64,000 nucleotides of DNA. Source: Micromonospora pattaloongensis (GTDB taxonomy: Bacteria; Actinomycetota; Actinomycetes; Mycobacteriales; Micromonosporaceae). Of this stretch, positions 53,597 through 62,483 are shown in pieces. Position numbers and translations under genes: made by a program. How positions within the stretch are numbered: the first letter of the stretch is position 1; each line of letters begins with the position of its first letter. The stretch lies in contig NZ_FNPH01000007.1 in NCBI RefSeq assembly GCF_900107255.1, positions 124,001 to 188,000 on the forward strand. The letters run 5' to 3'. The notes beneath the pieces were generated by a model. It made no database searches and was not told the DNA's origin. It saw only the letters and a program-made list of their open reading frames with translations.

Positions 53597-55525
53597 ATGA
53601 CCCTGCTGCAGCAGCTGCTCACCGCCATCGCCGCCGGCTCCGATCCCGGCCCGTTCGCCCTGCTCCGACGCGAGGGCGCCGACCAGGTGGAGGTTCTCAC
53701 CGGCCCGGTGACGACCGTCGACCGGCTCGCCGACCTCCCCTTGCCCGCGGGCGCGCCGGGACCGCGCACGCTGGCGCTGGTGCCGTACCGGCAGATCGCC
53801 GAGCGCGGCTTCGCCTGCGTCGACGACGGCGCGCCGCTGGAGTGCCTGGCGGTGGCCGGGCAGGAGACGGTGCCGCTGGCGGCGGCGCTGGCGCTGCTGC
53901 CCGACGCGGCGATCGAGACCACGGGCGGCGGGTTCGACATCTCCGACGACGAGTACGCCGACATGGTGGGCCGGGTGCTGCGCGACGAGATCGGGCGCGG
54001 CGAGGGGGCGAACTTCGTCATCCACCGCACCTACACGGCCCGGCTGGCCGGCGGGCGAACGCCCCTGTCGGCGGCGCTGACCGCGCTGCGCCGGCTGCTG
54101 GTCGGCGAGCGTGGGGCGTACTGGACGTTCCTCGTGCACACCGGGGCGCGCACCCTGGTCGGCGCGAGTCCGGAACGGCACGTCAGCGTCGAGGACGGGC
54201 TGACGATGATGAACCCGATCAGCGGCACGTTCCGGCACGGGCCCGACGGGGCCGATCGCACCGCGCTGCTGCGCTTCCTCGCCGACCCGAAGGAGACCGA
54301 CGAGCTGTACATGGTGCTCGACGAGGAGCTGAAGATGATGGCGACCGTCGCCGAGCACGGCGGACAGGTGATCGGCCCCTACCTGAAGGAGATGTCGCAC
54401 CTCGCGCACACCGAGTACCTGCTGGCCGGGCGGGGTTCGCTCGACGTGCGGGAGGTGCTGCGCGAGACGATGTTCGCCCCGACCGTGACGGGCAGCCCGA
54501 TGGAGAACGCCTGCCGGGTCATCGCGCGGCACGAGCGCCGGGGGCGCGGCTACTACGCGGCGGTGCTGGCGCTGCTCGGCCACGACGACGCGGGACGGCA
54601 GACGCTGGACGCGCCCATCCTGATCCGCACCGTCGAGCTCTCCCCGGACGGGCAGCTGCGGGTGCCGGTCGGGGCCACCCTGGTACGCCACTCGACCGCG
54701 GCCGGCGAGGTCGCCGAGACCCACACGAAGGCGGCCGGGGTGCTCGCCGCGCTCGGGCTGCGCCCACCGGCGGCGCCCCGGTCCGCCGGCACGGAGGCGG
54801 TCCGGCTCGCCGACGACCCCGAGGTGCGGGCCGCGCTGGCCGCCCGCAACGACCGGCTGGCCCGCTTCTGGCTCGAGCAGCGCTCCCCCGGCGCCGCGAC
54901 CCGGGCCGGGCTCGCCGGCCGGCGGGTGCTGATCGTCGACGCGGAGGACACCTTCACCGGGATGCTCGCCCACCAGTTGCGGGCGCTGGGGCTGTCGGTG
55001 ACGCTGCGGCCGTGGACGGCGCCGGGCGACGCGGACGAGTTCGCGCTGCTGGTCGCCGGGCCCGGCCCCGGCGATCCGCGCGGCGTCGACGACCCGAAGA
55101 TGGCGGCGATGCGGCGGCTGATCACGGCGCGACTCGACGGGGGCGGCCCGCTGCTGGCGGTCTGCCTCGGCCACCAGCTGCTCGCCGGGCTGCTGGGGCT
55201 GCGGCTGCACCGGCGCAGCGCCCCCTACCAGGGGCTGCAGCGGGAGATCGACCTGTTCGGCGCGGCGCGCCGGGTCGGGTTCTACTCCACCTTCACCGCG
55301 CTGGCGGACGTCGACGAGCTGGCGAGCCCGTACGGTCCGGTCCGGCTGGCCCGCGACGCGGCCGACGGCGCGGTGCACGCGCTGCGGGGCGCGGGCTTCG
55401 CGGGCGTGCAGTTCCACCCGGAGTCGGTGCTGAGCCGGGACGGGCTGACGGTGCTGGGTGATCTGCTCGCCGATCTGCTCGCGCCGGCGCCGGCGCTCGG
55501 CGGCGTCACCGGCGGACACACATGA
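53597..55525 (+). CDS. trpEG: Fused anthranilate synthase (TrpE-TrpG)
   Basis: A 642-residue fusion. The N-terminal 430 residues are a chorismate-using TrpE-like domain (MNPISGTFRHGPDG, DPKETDELYMVLDEELKMMA and FAPTVTGSPMENACRVI). The C-terminal 190 residues are a class I glutamine amidotransferase (LLVAGPGPGDPRG, AVCLGHQLLAG with nucleophile Cys523, and FHPESV). It converts chorismate and glutamine to anthranilate. Phenazine PhzE has the same layout, but the Trp leader and attenuator and the lack of phenazine genes favour tryptophan synthesis. ATG 53597 follows CGAGGAAACGAG. A long hairpin follows the gene. Confidence 0.9.
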   Translation: MTLLQQLLTAIAAGSDPGPFALLRREGADQVEVLTGPVTTVDRLADLPLPAGAPGPRTLALVPYRQIAERGFACVDDGAPLECLAVAGQETVPLAAALALLPDAAIETTGGGFDISDDEYADMVGRVLRDEIGRGEGANFVIHRTYTARLAGGRTPLSAALTALRRLLVGERGAYWTFLVHTGARTLVGASPERHVSVEDGLTMMNPISGTFRHGPDGADRTALLRFLADPKETDELYMVLDEELKMMATVAEHGGQVIGPYLKEMSHLAHTEYLLAGRGSLDVREVLRETMFAPTVTGSPMENACRVIARHERRGRGYYAAVLALLGHDDAGRQTLDAPILIRTVELSPDGQLRVPVGATLVRHSTAAGEVAETHTKAAGVLAALGLRPPAAPRSAGTEAVRLADDPEVRAALAARNDRLARFWLEQRSPGAATRAGLAGRRVLIVDAEDTFTGMLAHQLRALGLSVTLRPWTAPGDADEFALLVAGPGPGDPRGVDDPKMAAMRRLITARLDGGGPLLAVCLGHQLLAGLLGLRLHRRSAPYQGLQREIDLFGAARRVGFYSTFTALADVDELASPYGPVRLARDAADGAVHALRGAGFAGVQFHPESVLSRDGLTVLGDLLADLLAPAPALGGVTGGHT

Positions 55526-55547
55526 TTAGTCCGGAAAATCCGGGGTA

Positions 55548-55611
55548 GCCAGGACGAGCCGGTGGCGCCGGGCGGGTTTGAGAGCCCCCGCCCGGTACCA
55601 CCGGTCCTGGC
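55548..55611. terminator. Long bidirectional hairpin terminator
   Basis: Three stacked stems (GCCAGGA with TCCTGGC; CCGGTGG with CCACCGG; CCGGGCGGG with CCCGCCCGG) give about 23 bp with small bulges. It lies between the anthranilate synthase stop on + and the ABC ATPase stop on -, ending both. Confidence 0.85.
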
Positions 55612-55662
55612 GTCATCGCCGCCTCGCCCGGCCCACCGGGCCGGGTCGGCGCGGTCGTCGTC

Positions 55663-56865
55663 TCAGCCGACCGAAGCGGCCGCCGGCTGCTCCAGGGTCA
55701 GGTTGCGCCCGTTGGACGGGTCGAACAGCTGGATCTTGTCCAGGTTGAACCAGACCCGCTGCGGCTCGCCCTCCCGAACAATCGACTCCGCCGACAGCCG
55801 GGTGATCAGGTTCGAGCCCGACGACGGCAGATCGCCCGCGCCGGCGTCGGCGGCCAGCTCGTCGAGCTCGGCGGCGCTGGCCCGCTCGCCCTCCAGCGAG
55901 AAGTAGACGTACTTGTCGGAGCCCATCGACTCGACCAGATCGACCGGCGCCTCGAACTCCCCGCCGTGCTCCCGCGCCGCGTCGTCGATCAGCTCGGCGT
56001 CCTCGAAGTGCTCCGGCCGGATGCCCAGGATCAACTCCCGGGGCGCGTCGGCGCCCTCCAGCGTCCGGCGGAGGCGGTCGCCGAGCGGCAGGTCACCCAG
56101 GGCCGTGCGCAACCGGCCGCCGTCGACGGCGGCGTGCAGGAAGTTCATCGACGGCGAGCCGATGAACCCGGCGACGAAGAGGTTCTTCGGGTGGTCGTAC
56201 AGCTCCTGCGGCGCGCCGACCTGCTGCACCGCCCCGCCGCGCATGATCACCACCCGGTCCCCGAGCGTCATCGCCTCGGTCTGGTCGTGGGTGACGTAGA
56301 CGGTCGTGGTGCCCAGCTTCTTCTGCAGCCGCGACACGACCGTACGCATCTGCACCCGCAGCTTGGCGTCCAGGTTCGACAGCGGCTCATCCATCAGGAA
56401 CGCCTTCGGGTTGCGGACGATCGCGCGCCCCATCGCGACGCGCTGTCGCTGCCCACCGGAGAGGTTCGCCGGCCTGCGGTCCAGCAGCTGCGTCAGCTCC
56501 AGCACCTTGGCCGCCTCCTCGACCTTGCGGTCGATCTCGGACCGGGACAGCTTCGCCAGCTTCAGCGGAAAGCCCATGTTCTCCCGCACGGTCATGTTCG
56601 GATACAGCGCGTACGACTGGAACACCATCGCGATGTCCCGGTCCCGCGGCGCCCGGTCGTTGACGCGCTCGCCGCCGATCCGCAGCTCCCCGGAGCTGAT
56701 GTCCTCCAGCCCGGCGATCATGTTGAGCGTCGTCGACTTGCCGCAGCCGGAGGGCCCGACCAGGATCACGAACTCGCCGTCGGCGATCTCCAGGTCGACG
56801 TCGCGGACCGCGACGGTCCCGTCCGGGTACTTCTTGCTCACCTTGTCCAGCACGATGTCGGCCAC
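55663..56865 (-). CDS. sugC: Sugar ABC transporter ATPase (SugC/MsiK type)
   Basis: A 400-residue CUT1-type ATPase. Walker A GPSGCGKST is at 37-45, Q-loop VFQSYALYPN, signature LSGGQ at 135-139, Walker B FLMDEP at 156-161, and H-loop His193. The C-terminal TOBE/MalK-like extension (ELILGIRPEHFEDAELIDDA) is present. It is the last gene of the four-gene operon, 11 bases after the second permease. Unlike the shared MsiK ATPases of Streptomyces, it is encoded within its transporter operon. Confidence 0.92.
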   Translation of the reverse strand: MADIVLDKVSKKYPDGTVAVRDVDLEIADGEFVILVGPSGCGKSTTLNMIAGLEDISSGELRIGGERVNDRAPRDRDIAMVFQSYALYPNMTVRENMGFPLKLAKLSRSEIDRKVEEAAKVLELTQLLDRRPANLSGGQRQRVAMGRAIVRNPKAFLMDEPLSNLDAKLRVQMRTVVSRLQKKLGTTTVYVTHDQTEAMTLGDRVVIMRGGAVQQVGAPQELYDHPKNLFVAGFIGSPSMNFLHAAVDGGRLRTALGDLPLGDRLRRTLEGADAPRELILGIRPEHFEDAELIDDAAREHGGEFEAPVDLVESMGSDKYVYFSLEGERASAAELDELAADAGAGDLPSSGSNLITRLSAESIVREGEPQRVWFNLDKIQLFDPSNGRNLTLEQPAAASVG

Positions 56866-56876
56866 GAGCTACCCAC

Positions 56877-57716
56877 CTAACCCTTGACGGCGCCGGACGT
56901 CAGGCCCGAGACGATGCGGCGCTGGAAGAAGAGCACGAACAGGATGATCGGAATGGTGATCACCACGGCGGCCGCGGCGATCGCCCCGGTCGGGTCCTCG
57001 AACTGGGACGCGCCGGTGAAGAACGACAGCGCCACCGGCACGGTCCGGGACCGTTCCGTGGAGGTCAGCGAGATCGCGAACAGGAAGTCGTTCCAGCAGA
57101 AGATGAAGACCAGGATCGCGGTGGTGAACACCCCCGGCGCGGCCAGCGGCGCGATCACCTTCCGGAACGCCTCGGCCTGGGTGGCGCCGTCCATCTTCGC
57201 GGCCTTCTCCAGGTCCCACGGGATCTGCTTGAAGAACGCCGACAGCGTGTAGATGGCCAGCGGCAGCGCGAACGTGATGTACGGCAGGATCAGCCCCGGC
57301 CAGGTGTCGAAGAGTCCCAGCTTCCGCTCGATCTCGAACAGCGGCGAGACCAGCGACACCTGCGGGAACATCGCGATCAGCAGCGAGACACCGACCAGCA
57401 GCTTCTTGCCGGGGAAGTCCAGCCGGGCGATCGCGTACGCCGCCATCGTGCCGAGCACGACCGCGATGGCCGTGGCGATCAGCGCGATGCCGATCGAGTT
57501 GATCAGCGCCCGGACGAACTGATCCGTGGAGAAGATGGTCCGGTAGTTGTCGAGGGTCCACTCCCGCGGGATGAAATTGCCGTCGGTCAGCGTGGCGGTC
57601 GTCTTGAACGACAGCGACGCGATCCACAGCACCGGCACCAGCGCGAAGACCACCACGACGAGGTCGAGCAGGCCCCACCGCCACTTCGCCGCGGCGCCCG
57701 TGTCGAGGCTCGCCAT
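56877..57716 (-). CDS. sugB: Sugar ABC transporter permease 2 (SugB-like)
   Basis: A 279-residue MalG-type permease with six helices ([20 protein letters not shown], then [20 protein letters not shown]). The EAA loop is [20 protein letters not shown], which docks on the ATPase. ATG 57716 shares a base with the stop of the preceding permease (TGATG read on minus). Its length is typical. Confidence 0.92.
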   Translation of the reverse strand: MASLDTGAAAKWRWGLLDLVVVVFALVPVLWIASLSFKTTATLTDGNFIPREWTLDNYRTIFSTDQFVRALINSIGIALIATAIAVVLGTMAAYAIARLDFPGKKLLVGVSLLIAMFPQVSLVSPLFEIERKLGLFDTWPGLILPYITFALPLAIYTLSAFFKQIPWDLEKAAKMDGATQAEAFRKVIAPLAAPGVFTTAILVFIFCWNDFLFAISLTSTERSRTVPVALSFFTGASQFEDPTGAIAAAAVVITIPIILFVLFFQRRIVSGLTSGAVKG

Positions 57717-58660
57717 CAACGCCTCCCCTCATCGGCGCTGCCGGGGGCAGCGGTGCCGAACAGCTTCACGAAGACGAACGCGATCACCGCGACGGCCAGG
57801 AAGATCAGCACGGACATCGTCGAACCGATGCCGAGGTTCAGCCCGCGCAGCAGGTTGTTGTAGGCGAGCATCGACACCGATGAGGTCTCGTTGGCGCCGG
57901 CGGTCAGCACGTAGATGTTGTCGAAGACCCGGAAGGCGTCGAGCGTGCGGAACAGCAGCGCCACCAGGATCGCCGGCTTCATCACCGGCAGCGTCACCTT
58001 GGTGAACCGCTGCCACGCGCTCGCCCCGTCCATCGAGGCGGCCTTGAGCAGATCCTCGGGCACCAACGCGAGGCCGGCCATCAGCAGCAGCGCCATGAAC
58101 GGCGTGGTCTTCCAGATCTCGGCCAGCATGATGATCGCCAGCGCGCTGGCCTTCTCGGTCAGCGGCGCGCCGTCGCCGAAGAGCGTCGCCAGGTAGCCGG
58201 TCTGCGGCGTCCACGCGTACCGCCAGGAGAACGCGGCGACGACCGTGACGATCCCGTACGGCACCAACGCCGCGGTGCGGACGATCCCCCGCCCGACGAG
58301 GGTGCGGTGCATGACGATCGCCAGCCCCATGCCGAGCACCAGTTCCACCGCGACGGTGACGACAGTGATCAGCATCGTCACCCCGAACGCGGTCCACCAG
58401 TACTCGTTGGTGAGCACGGTGACGTAGTTCTCCAGGCCGACGAAGCGCCGCTGGTCGGGGAACTTCAGATCGAAGCGCTGCAGCGACAGCCAGACCGAGT
58501 AGAGGATCGGGTAGGCGGTCACCGCCAGCATCACGATCGCGGCGGGGGCGCAGAGCAGCCAGCCCAGCCGGCGCTCCGCCTTCTTCCCCTCGCTCAGCGG
58601 CGCCTTCCGTTTCGGCGGTTCCGCCTCGACGGGCGGGGTTTCGCGTTCAAGAACGGTCAC
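57716..58660 (-). CDS. sugA: Sugar ABC transporter permease 1 (SugA-like)
   Basis: A 314-residue MalF-type permease. An N-terminal charged tail is followed by six helices ([20 protein letters not shown] first). The EAA loop is [23 protein letters not shown] 58660 overlaps the stop of the binding-protein gene by 4 bases (GTGA), indicating coupled translation. Confidence 0.92.
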   Translation of the reverse strand: MTVLERETPPVEAEPPKRKAPLSEGKKAERRLGWLLCAPAAIVMLAVTAYPILYSVWLSLQRFDLKFPDQRRFVGLENYVTVLTNEYWWTAFGVTMLITVVTVAVELVLGMGLAIVMHRTLVGRGIVRTAALVPYGIVTVVAAFSWRYAWTPQTGYLATLFGDGAPLTEKASALAIIMLAEIWKTTPFMALLLMAGLALVPEDLLKAASMDGASAWQRFTKVTLPVMKPAILVALLFRTLDAFRVFDNIYVLTAGANETSSVSMLAYNNLLRGLNLGIGSTMSVLIFLAVAVIAFVFVKLFGTAAPGSADEGRR

Positions 58661-59943
58661 GGCAGGACTCCCTTCGACTCCAGCGCGTCCTGGATCGCCG
58701 TGCGCAGCGTCGCCGCGGTCTGCTCCGGGTCGATCGCCGCCGGCGGCGACAGCGTCGCCGACATCACGGTGGAGAGGTTCTGGTACGCCGGGGTGAGCGG
58801 ACGGATCGCCGGGTCCTTCAGCTCGGCGAGGATTTCGTCCTTCATCGGGTACGCCTTCGCCACCTCCGGGTCGGCGTAGAGGCTCTCGATGGTCGGCGGC
58901 ACGCCGTCATTGATCGCCGAGAACTTCTGGTGCTCCGGGCTGCGCAGGCACAGCGCCGCGTCGAACGCCTGCTCGGGATGCTTCGAGTACGCCGAGACGG
59001 CGAGGTTGTAGCCGCCGATGGTGACCCGGCTCGGGGTGTCGGCGTCGACGCCGGGATACCGCGCCCAGCCGACCTTCTTCGCCAGCTCCGGCGCGCCCTT
59101 CTGCATCGCCGGGTAGACGAACGGCCAGTTGAGCTGGAACGCGGCGTTGCCCGACTCGAACTGCAACCGCGCGTCGTCCTCGTACGCGTTGGTGAACGAC
59201 GGGTTGGTCACCCCGGCGGTGGCGAAGCGGCGCAGCAGCTCGAGCGCCCGCACGGCGTTGTCGTCGAAGACCGCCTTCCCGCCGTCGGCGCTGAGGATCG
59301 TGCCGCCGGCGCTGGCCGCCATGGTGTTGTAGAGGACCACGAGGCCCTCGTACTGGGCGCCCATCGTGATCACCTGGTACGGCTTGCCCTGCGCCTTCAG
59401 GTCCCGGGCCATGCCGATCATGTCGTCCCAGGTCTTCGGCGGTTGCTGCACCAGATCGGTGCGGTACCACAGCAGCTGGGTGTTGGTGTTCTTCGGCGCC
59501 GCGTACAGCTTGTCCTGGTAGCTCGCGGACTCCAGCGGCCCCGGCAGTGTGCCGCGCTGCGCCTCGGCCCGGCGCTGGCCGGTCCATTCCCGCAGCCACT
59601 TCGCGCTGGCGAACTCGTGCGTCCAGGTCACGTCGAGCCCCAGCACGTCCATGCCGCTGTCCTGCGCGGCGAGCCGCCGGACCATCTGTACCCGCTGGTC
59701 GTCCGCCGGACGCGGCAGCACGTGGTAGTCGATCCGGTAACGCCCGGCCGCGGCCGCGTTACAGTCGTCGACCACCTTCTGCAGGTTCTCTTCGGGCCCG
59801 TAGTACAGATTGATGGTCGGCGTGCCGCCGCCACCGCCGGAAGCGCACGCGGCCATCGGCGCCACCAGCGTGATCGCGGCGGCCGCCGCGATCACGCGTG
59901 CCCGTCGACCCCACCGGGAGCGCCCCGGCTGGAATCCGCTCAT
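58657..59943 (-). CDS. lpqY: Sugar-binding lipoprotein, LpqY-like (trehalose)
   Basis: A 428-residue extracellular binding protein with a lipobox (VAPMAACAS, modified Cys near residue 33). Several blocks resemble mycobacterial LpqY, the trehalose-binding protein of LpqY-SugABC: RRLAAQDSGMDVLGLDVTWT, KLYAAPKNTNTQLLWYRTDL, EGLVVLYNTMAASAGGTILS and RVTIGGYNLAVSAYSKH. This makes trehalose the likely ligand, though related disaccharides are possible. ATG 59943 has GGGAGGCGGGG upstream; the longer reading lacks a signal peptide. First gene of the operon. Confidence 0.88.
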   Translation of the reverse strand: MSGFQPGRSRWGRRARVIAAAAAITLVAPMAACASGGGGGTPTINLYYGPEENLQKVVDDCNAAAAGRYRIDYHVLPRPADDQRVQMVRRLAAQDSGMDVLGLDVTWTHEFASAKWLREWTGQRRAEAQRGTLPGPLESASYQDKLYAAPKNTNTQLLWYRTDLVQQPPKTWDDMIGMARDLKAQGKPYQVITMGAQYEGLVVLYNTMAASAGGTILSADGGKAVFDDNAVRALELLRRFATAGVTNPSFTNAYEDDARLQFESGNAAFQLNWPFVYPAMQKGAPELAKKVGWARYPGVDADTPSRVTIGGYNLAVSAYSKHPEQAFDAALCLRSPEHQKFSAINDGVPPTIESLYADPEVAKAYPMKDEILAELKDPAIRPLTPAYQNLSTVMSATLSPPAAIDPEQTAATLRTAIQDALESKGVLP

Positions 59944-60299
59944 GTTTCCCCGCCTCCCTTTCCGACGCGCGCACGCGGGGGCAGGGGATGTGCCCCGTCG
60001 CACGGCGAAAAGACCCGCACTCTGGCCGTGGCGCTGCTGCGCTCGGGCGGAGGGTGCGCGTCGTGGTGGCCTTTCTTGCCCGGCGTATGCAAAGACCAAA
60101 CACGATGTAACCGTGTGTCACACCACCGCGGGGCGCGGCGCGCGACGTTCGGAGGCTGGTGCGCAGGGTGCCGATCTCGGTACCGTCGATAGATACGTTG
60201 TCGCCGCCGACGCCGACACCGCCCCTGGAGGACCGGCGCGGCACGCCGCGCCCCCACCCTGCCGCTGCCCGCCCAGCGGCGCGCCGAGGAGGTGCCGTG
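59944..60299. other. Divergent intergenic region with a candidate operator
   Basis: A 356-base gap between lpqY (leftward) and the RusA-like gene (rightward). The AT-richer core at 60070-60125 holds the inverted repeat at 60100-60116 and is the likely lpqY promoter. I see no gene in it. Confidence 0.55.
60100..60116. promoter_or_regulatory. Inverted repeat upstream of lpqY operon
   Basis: ACACG-atgtaac-CGTGT forms a 5-bp-armed palindrome with a 7-base centre, about 157 bases before the lpqY start. Arms and spacing are suitable for a small dimeric regulator. No regulator gene is adjacent to the operon. Confidence 0.4.
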
Positions 60300-60731
60300 A
60301 TGCCGCAGATCGGCACGCGCACGCTGTCGTTCGAGGTTGCCGGGCTGCCGCCGCTGAAGAACGAGGGTCTGTCGATGCTCGCCGCCGGCCACCGCCAGGC
60401 CGGACGGGTGCGCGCCCTGCTCCAGGCCGCGTGCACCGCCGCCCAGCGCAGCGGCTGGACGCCGCTGGCCGAACCGGTCTCGCTGGACGTGGTGCTGCGC
60501 TGCCCGCCCGGCCACCCGTCGGGGGATGCGTCGAACTTCCTCGGCGGGATCGGCGACGTACTGCAAGATAAGAGGCGGGCGCGCGACCGCAGCCTGGCCC
60601 ACCTGGGCGTGCTGGTCGACGTCGCGCTCTACACCGATGACCGTCAGATCCGGCAGATCTCCTACCGGGAGGAGGCGGCCGACGAGCCGTCATACCTGGT
60701 ACGGATCGCCGCCCTGTCCGACTCGGAGTGA
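60300..60731 (+). CDS. RusA-like nuclease-fold protein
   Basis: A 143-residue protein from ATG 60300 (GAGGAGGTGCC upstream). It keeps the acidic pattern of RusA Holliday-junction resolvases: GDASNFLGGIGDVLQDKRR followed by VDVALYTDDRQIRQISYREE, where the spaced Asp residues would bind magnesium. The N-terminal FEVAGLPPLKNEGLSM is typical of an actinomycete chromosomal subgroup. Nuclease activity is inferred from the motif only. It is divergent from lpqY. Confidence 0.7.
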   Translation: MPQIGTRTLSFEVAGLPPLKNEGLSMLAAGHRQAGRVRALLQAACTAAQRSGWTPLAEPVSLDVVLRCPPGHPSGDASNFLGGIGDVLQDKRRARDRSLAHLGVLVDVALYTDDRQIRQISYREEAADEPSYLVRIAALSDSE

Positions 60732-60807
60732 GCCGGCGCCCGGAGTGCACGGAGTTTGACGCGGCACCGTCTCCGGGTACGGCGGCACCCGAACGAGGGA
60801 GGCAGCC

Positions 60808-61083
60808 ATGTCCGAGCCGCACATCACGCTGGATCCCACCGGCCTCAGTCCGGTCGAGAAGAAGCTGCGCGGTCCGCTCGAGGAGCAGCTGACGTCGGCG
60901 CTGCAAGCCGCGGCCGACCGGGTGCGCACCACGTACGGCGGCGAGCCGGTGGAGACCGTGTGCCAGCGACTGCTGGACGAGACGAAGGCGGGGCTGCATC
61001 CCGACATCGCGGCGGGCTTCGAACCGGACATGGACGAGTTCTGCCGGGTCGCCGTCGCGATCGTCCGTGGCAAGCTCGGCTAG
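60808..61083 (+). CDS. Small hypothetical protein
   Basis: A 91-residue, acidic, likely all-helical protein: SPVEKKLRGPLEEQLTSALQ, QRLLDETKAGLHPDIAAGF and EFCRVAVAIVRGKLG. ATG 60808 has GAGGGAGGC upstream. I do not recognise a named family, though similar short proteins are widespread in actinomycetes. It follows the RusA-like gene by 76 bases. Confidence 0.7.
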   Translation: MSEPHITLDPTGLSPVEKKLRGPLEEQLTSALQAAADRVRTTYGGEPVETVCQRLLDETKAGLHPDIAAGFEPDMDEFCRVAVAIVRGKLG

Positions 61084-61161
61084 CTCCGATCGCCGACTCC
61101 GCCGCGGTACGGCGCGCCCGCCCGCGGTGGGGCGGCGGTCGGCGATGGCAGACTCGGGCGG

Positions 61162-61524
61162 ATGGGGTTGTTCACGCTGGCCGAGGCGCGGCGGGAGTTG
61201 GCGCGGCTGCGGCCGGTGCTCGACGAACTGGTGGCGATCCGGGCGGACGCGGCCGAGCTCGCCGCGTCCCTGACCGACGGTGGTGCGCCGACGCCGCTCG
61301 GCGGGCTACCGGAGTGGAAGGGCGCGCAGGCCCGGCTCGACGAGCTGATGACCGAGGTCCAGCAGACCGGGGCCGAGCTGCAGAGCCTGGCGCCGCTGCT
61401 CATCGACTTCCCCGCCGACATCGACGGCGCCCCGGCGCAGCTCTGCTGGCTGGAGGGTGAGCCGGAGCTGGCCTGGTACCACCGCCCCGACCTCGGGGTC
61501 GCGGGCCGTCGCCGCCTCCCCTGA
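61162..61524 (+). CDS. DUF2203-domain protein
   Basis: A 120-residue protein of the DUF2203 family. An N-terminal helix pair (FTLAEARRELARLRPVLDEL) leads to the family C-terminus IDFPADIDGAPAQLCWLEGE followed by WYHRPDLG. Function is unknown. ATG 61162 is the only good start. It ends 17 bases before the MerR-type promoter. Confidence 0.88.
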   Translation: MGLFTLAEARRELARLRPVLDELVAIRADAAELAASLTDGGAPTPLGGLPEWKGAQARLDELMTEVQQTGAELQSLAPLLIDFPADIDGAPAQLCWLEGEPELAWYHRPDLGVAGRRRLP

Positions 61525-61540
61525 CCCCCACCCGCGATCG

Positions 61541-61572
61541 GTTGACTGTGACGCTACGTCAACTTTTACGGT
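61541..61572 (+). promoter_or_regulatory. MerR-type promoter with 19-bp spacer and operator
   Basis: TTGACT (-35, 61542-61547) and TACGGT (-10, 61567-61572) are separated by 19 bp, the overlong spacing typical of promoters activated by MerR proteins. GTTGAC and GTCAAC (61541-61563) form an inverted repeat within it. It drives the adjacent TipA-like gene, so autoregulation is expected. Confidence 0.65.
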
Positions 61573-61608
61573 GGAATCACCGACGCGATCGACGGGAGGT
61601 GGTCGGGG

Positions 61609-62355
61609 ATGGAGTGGTCGATCCAGGAGCTCGCCAGAGCGGCCGGGACAACGAGCCGGACGCTGCGCCACTACGGGCAGCTCGGGCTGCTCCCGCCCAC
61701 CCGGATCGGGCGCAACGGCTACCGCTACTACGACCGGGAGTCCCTGCTCCGTCTGCAGCGGATCCTGCTGCTGCGCGAGCTCGGCCTGGGCCTGCCGGCC
61801 ATTGCCGAGGTGCTCGACGGGCAGCGGGACACCGCCGTGGCGCTCCGGACGCATGTGCGGCTGCTGGAGCAGGAACGCCAGCGGCTCGCCCGGCAGATCG
61901 AGTCGGTCACCACGACACTGCGCAGAATGGAGGGAGGTGAGCAACTCATGGCGGAGGAGATGTTCGACGGCTTCGACCACACCCGGTACGCGGGGGAAGT
62001 GACGCAGCGGTGGGGTCGGGACGCCTGGGAGAAGGGCGACCGCTGGTGGCGCTCGCTGAGCGACGCCGAGAAGAAGGCGTTCCAGCAGCAGCAACTCGAC
62101 ATCGCCGCGGACTACGGCCGGGCCTGCCTGGCCGGCCGGTCGCCGGAGAGCGACGAGGTCCAGGCGATCACGCGTCGGCACGTCGCGTGGTTGTCGAGCA
62201 CGACCACCCCGACGAAGGGGTACCTGGTCGGGCTGGGCGAGATGTACGTGGCGGATCCGCGCTTCACCGCGAACTACGATCGCCACGGCGCTGGCACCGC
62301 GGTGCTGGTCCGCGACGCGATGAAGGTGTACGCGGAGCGCCACCTGCGCGACTAG
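61609..62355 (+). CDS. MerR-family regulator with TipAS domain
   Basis: A 248-residue TipAL-like protein. The winged helix is at 1-70 (WSIQELARAAGTTSRTLRHY, RNGYRYYDRESLLRLQRILL), a coiled coil at 78-105, and a TipAS drug-binding domain from 115 (MAEEMFDGFDHTRYAGEVTQ, RWGRDAWEKGDRWWRSLS). TipA proteins bind thiopeptide antibiotics and other ligands covalently or tightly. No Cys is visible in the TipAS part, so covalent thiopeptide capture as in TipA is unlikely. Start ATG 61609. Confidence 0.92.
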   Translation: MEWSIQELARAAGTTSRTLRHYGQLGLLPPTRIGRNGYRYYDRESLLRLQRILLLRELGLGLPAIAEVLDGQRDTAVALRTHVRLLEQERQRLARQIESVTTTLRRMEGGEQLMAEEMFDGFDHTRYAGEVTQRWGRDAWEKGDRWWRSLSDAEKKAFQQQQLDIAADYGRACLAGRSPESDEVQAITRRHVAWLSSTTTPTKGYLVGLGEMYVADPRFTANYDRHGAGTAVLVRDAMKVYAERHLRD

Positions 62356-62483
62356 CCGGTTCGAGGTGGACGGGGCTGCAGACCCGTCCGCCGACCGTCA
62401 CGGCGAGCGGCGAGCGGCGATGCCTCACATCCGGCGGGTGCCCGCCGATCAGGTGGTCATCGGACGGCCGCGGCGGGTGAGAG

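Noticed and set aside
53597-55525. Assignment as phenazine PhzE
   Set aside because: No phenazine genes surround it and the Trp leader with attenuator points to tryptophan biosynthesis.
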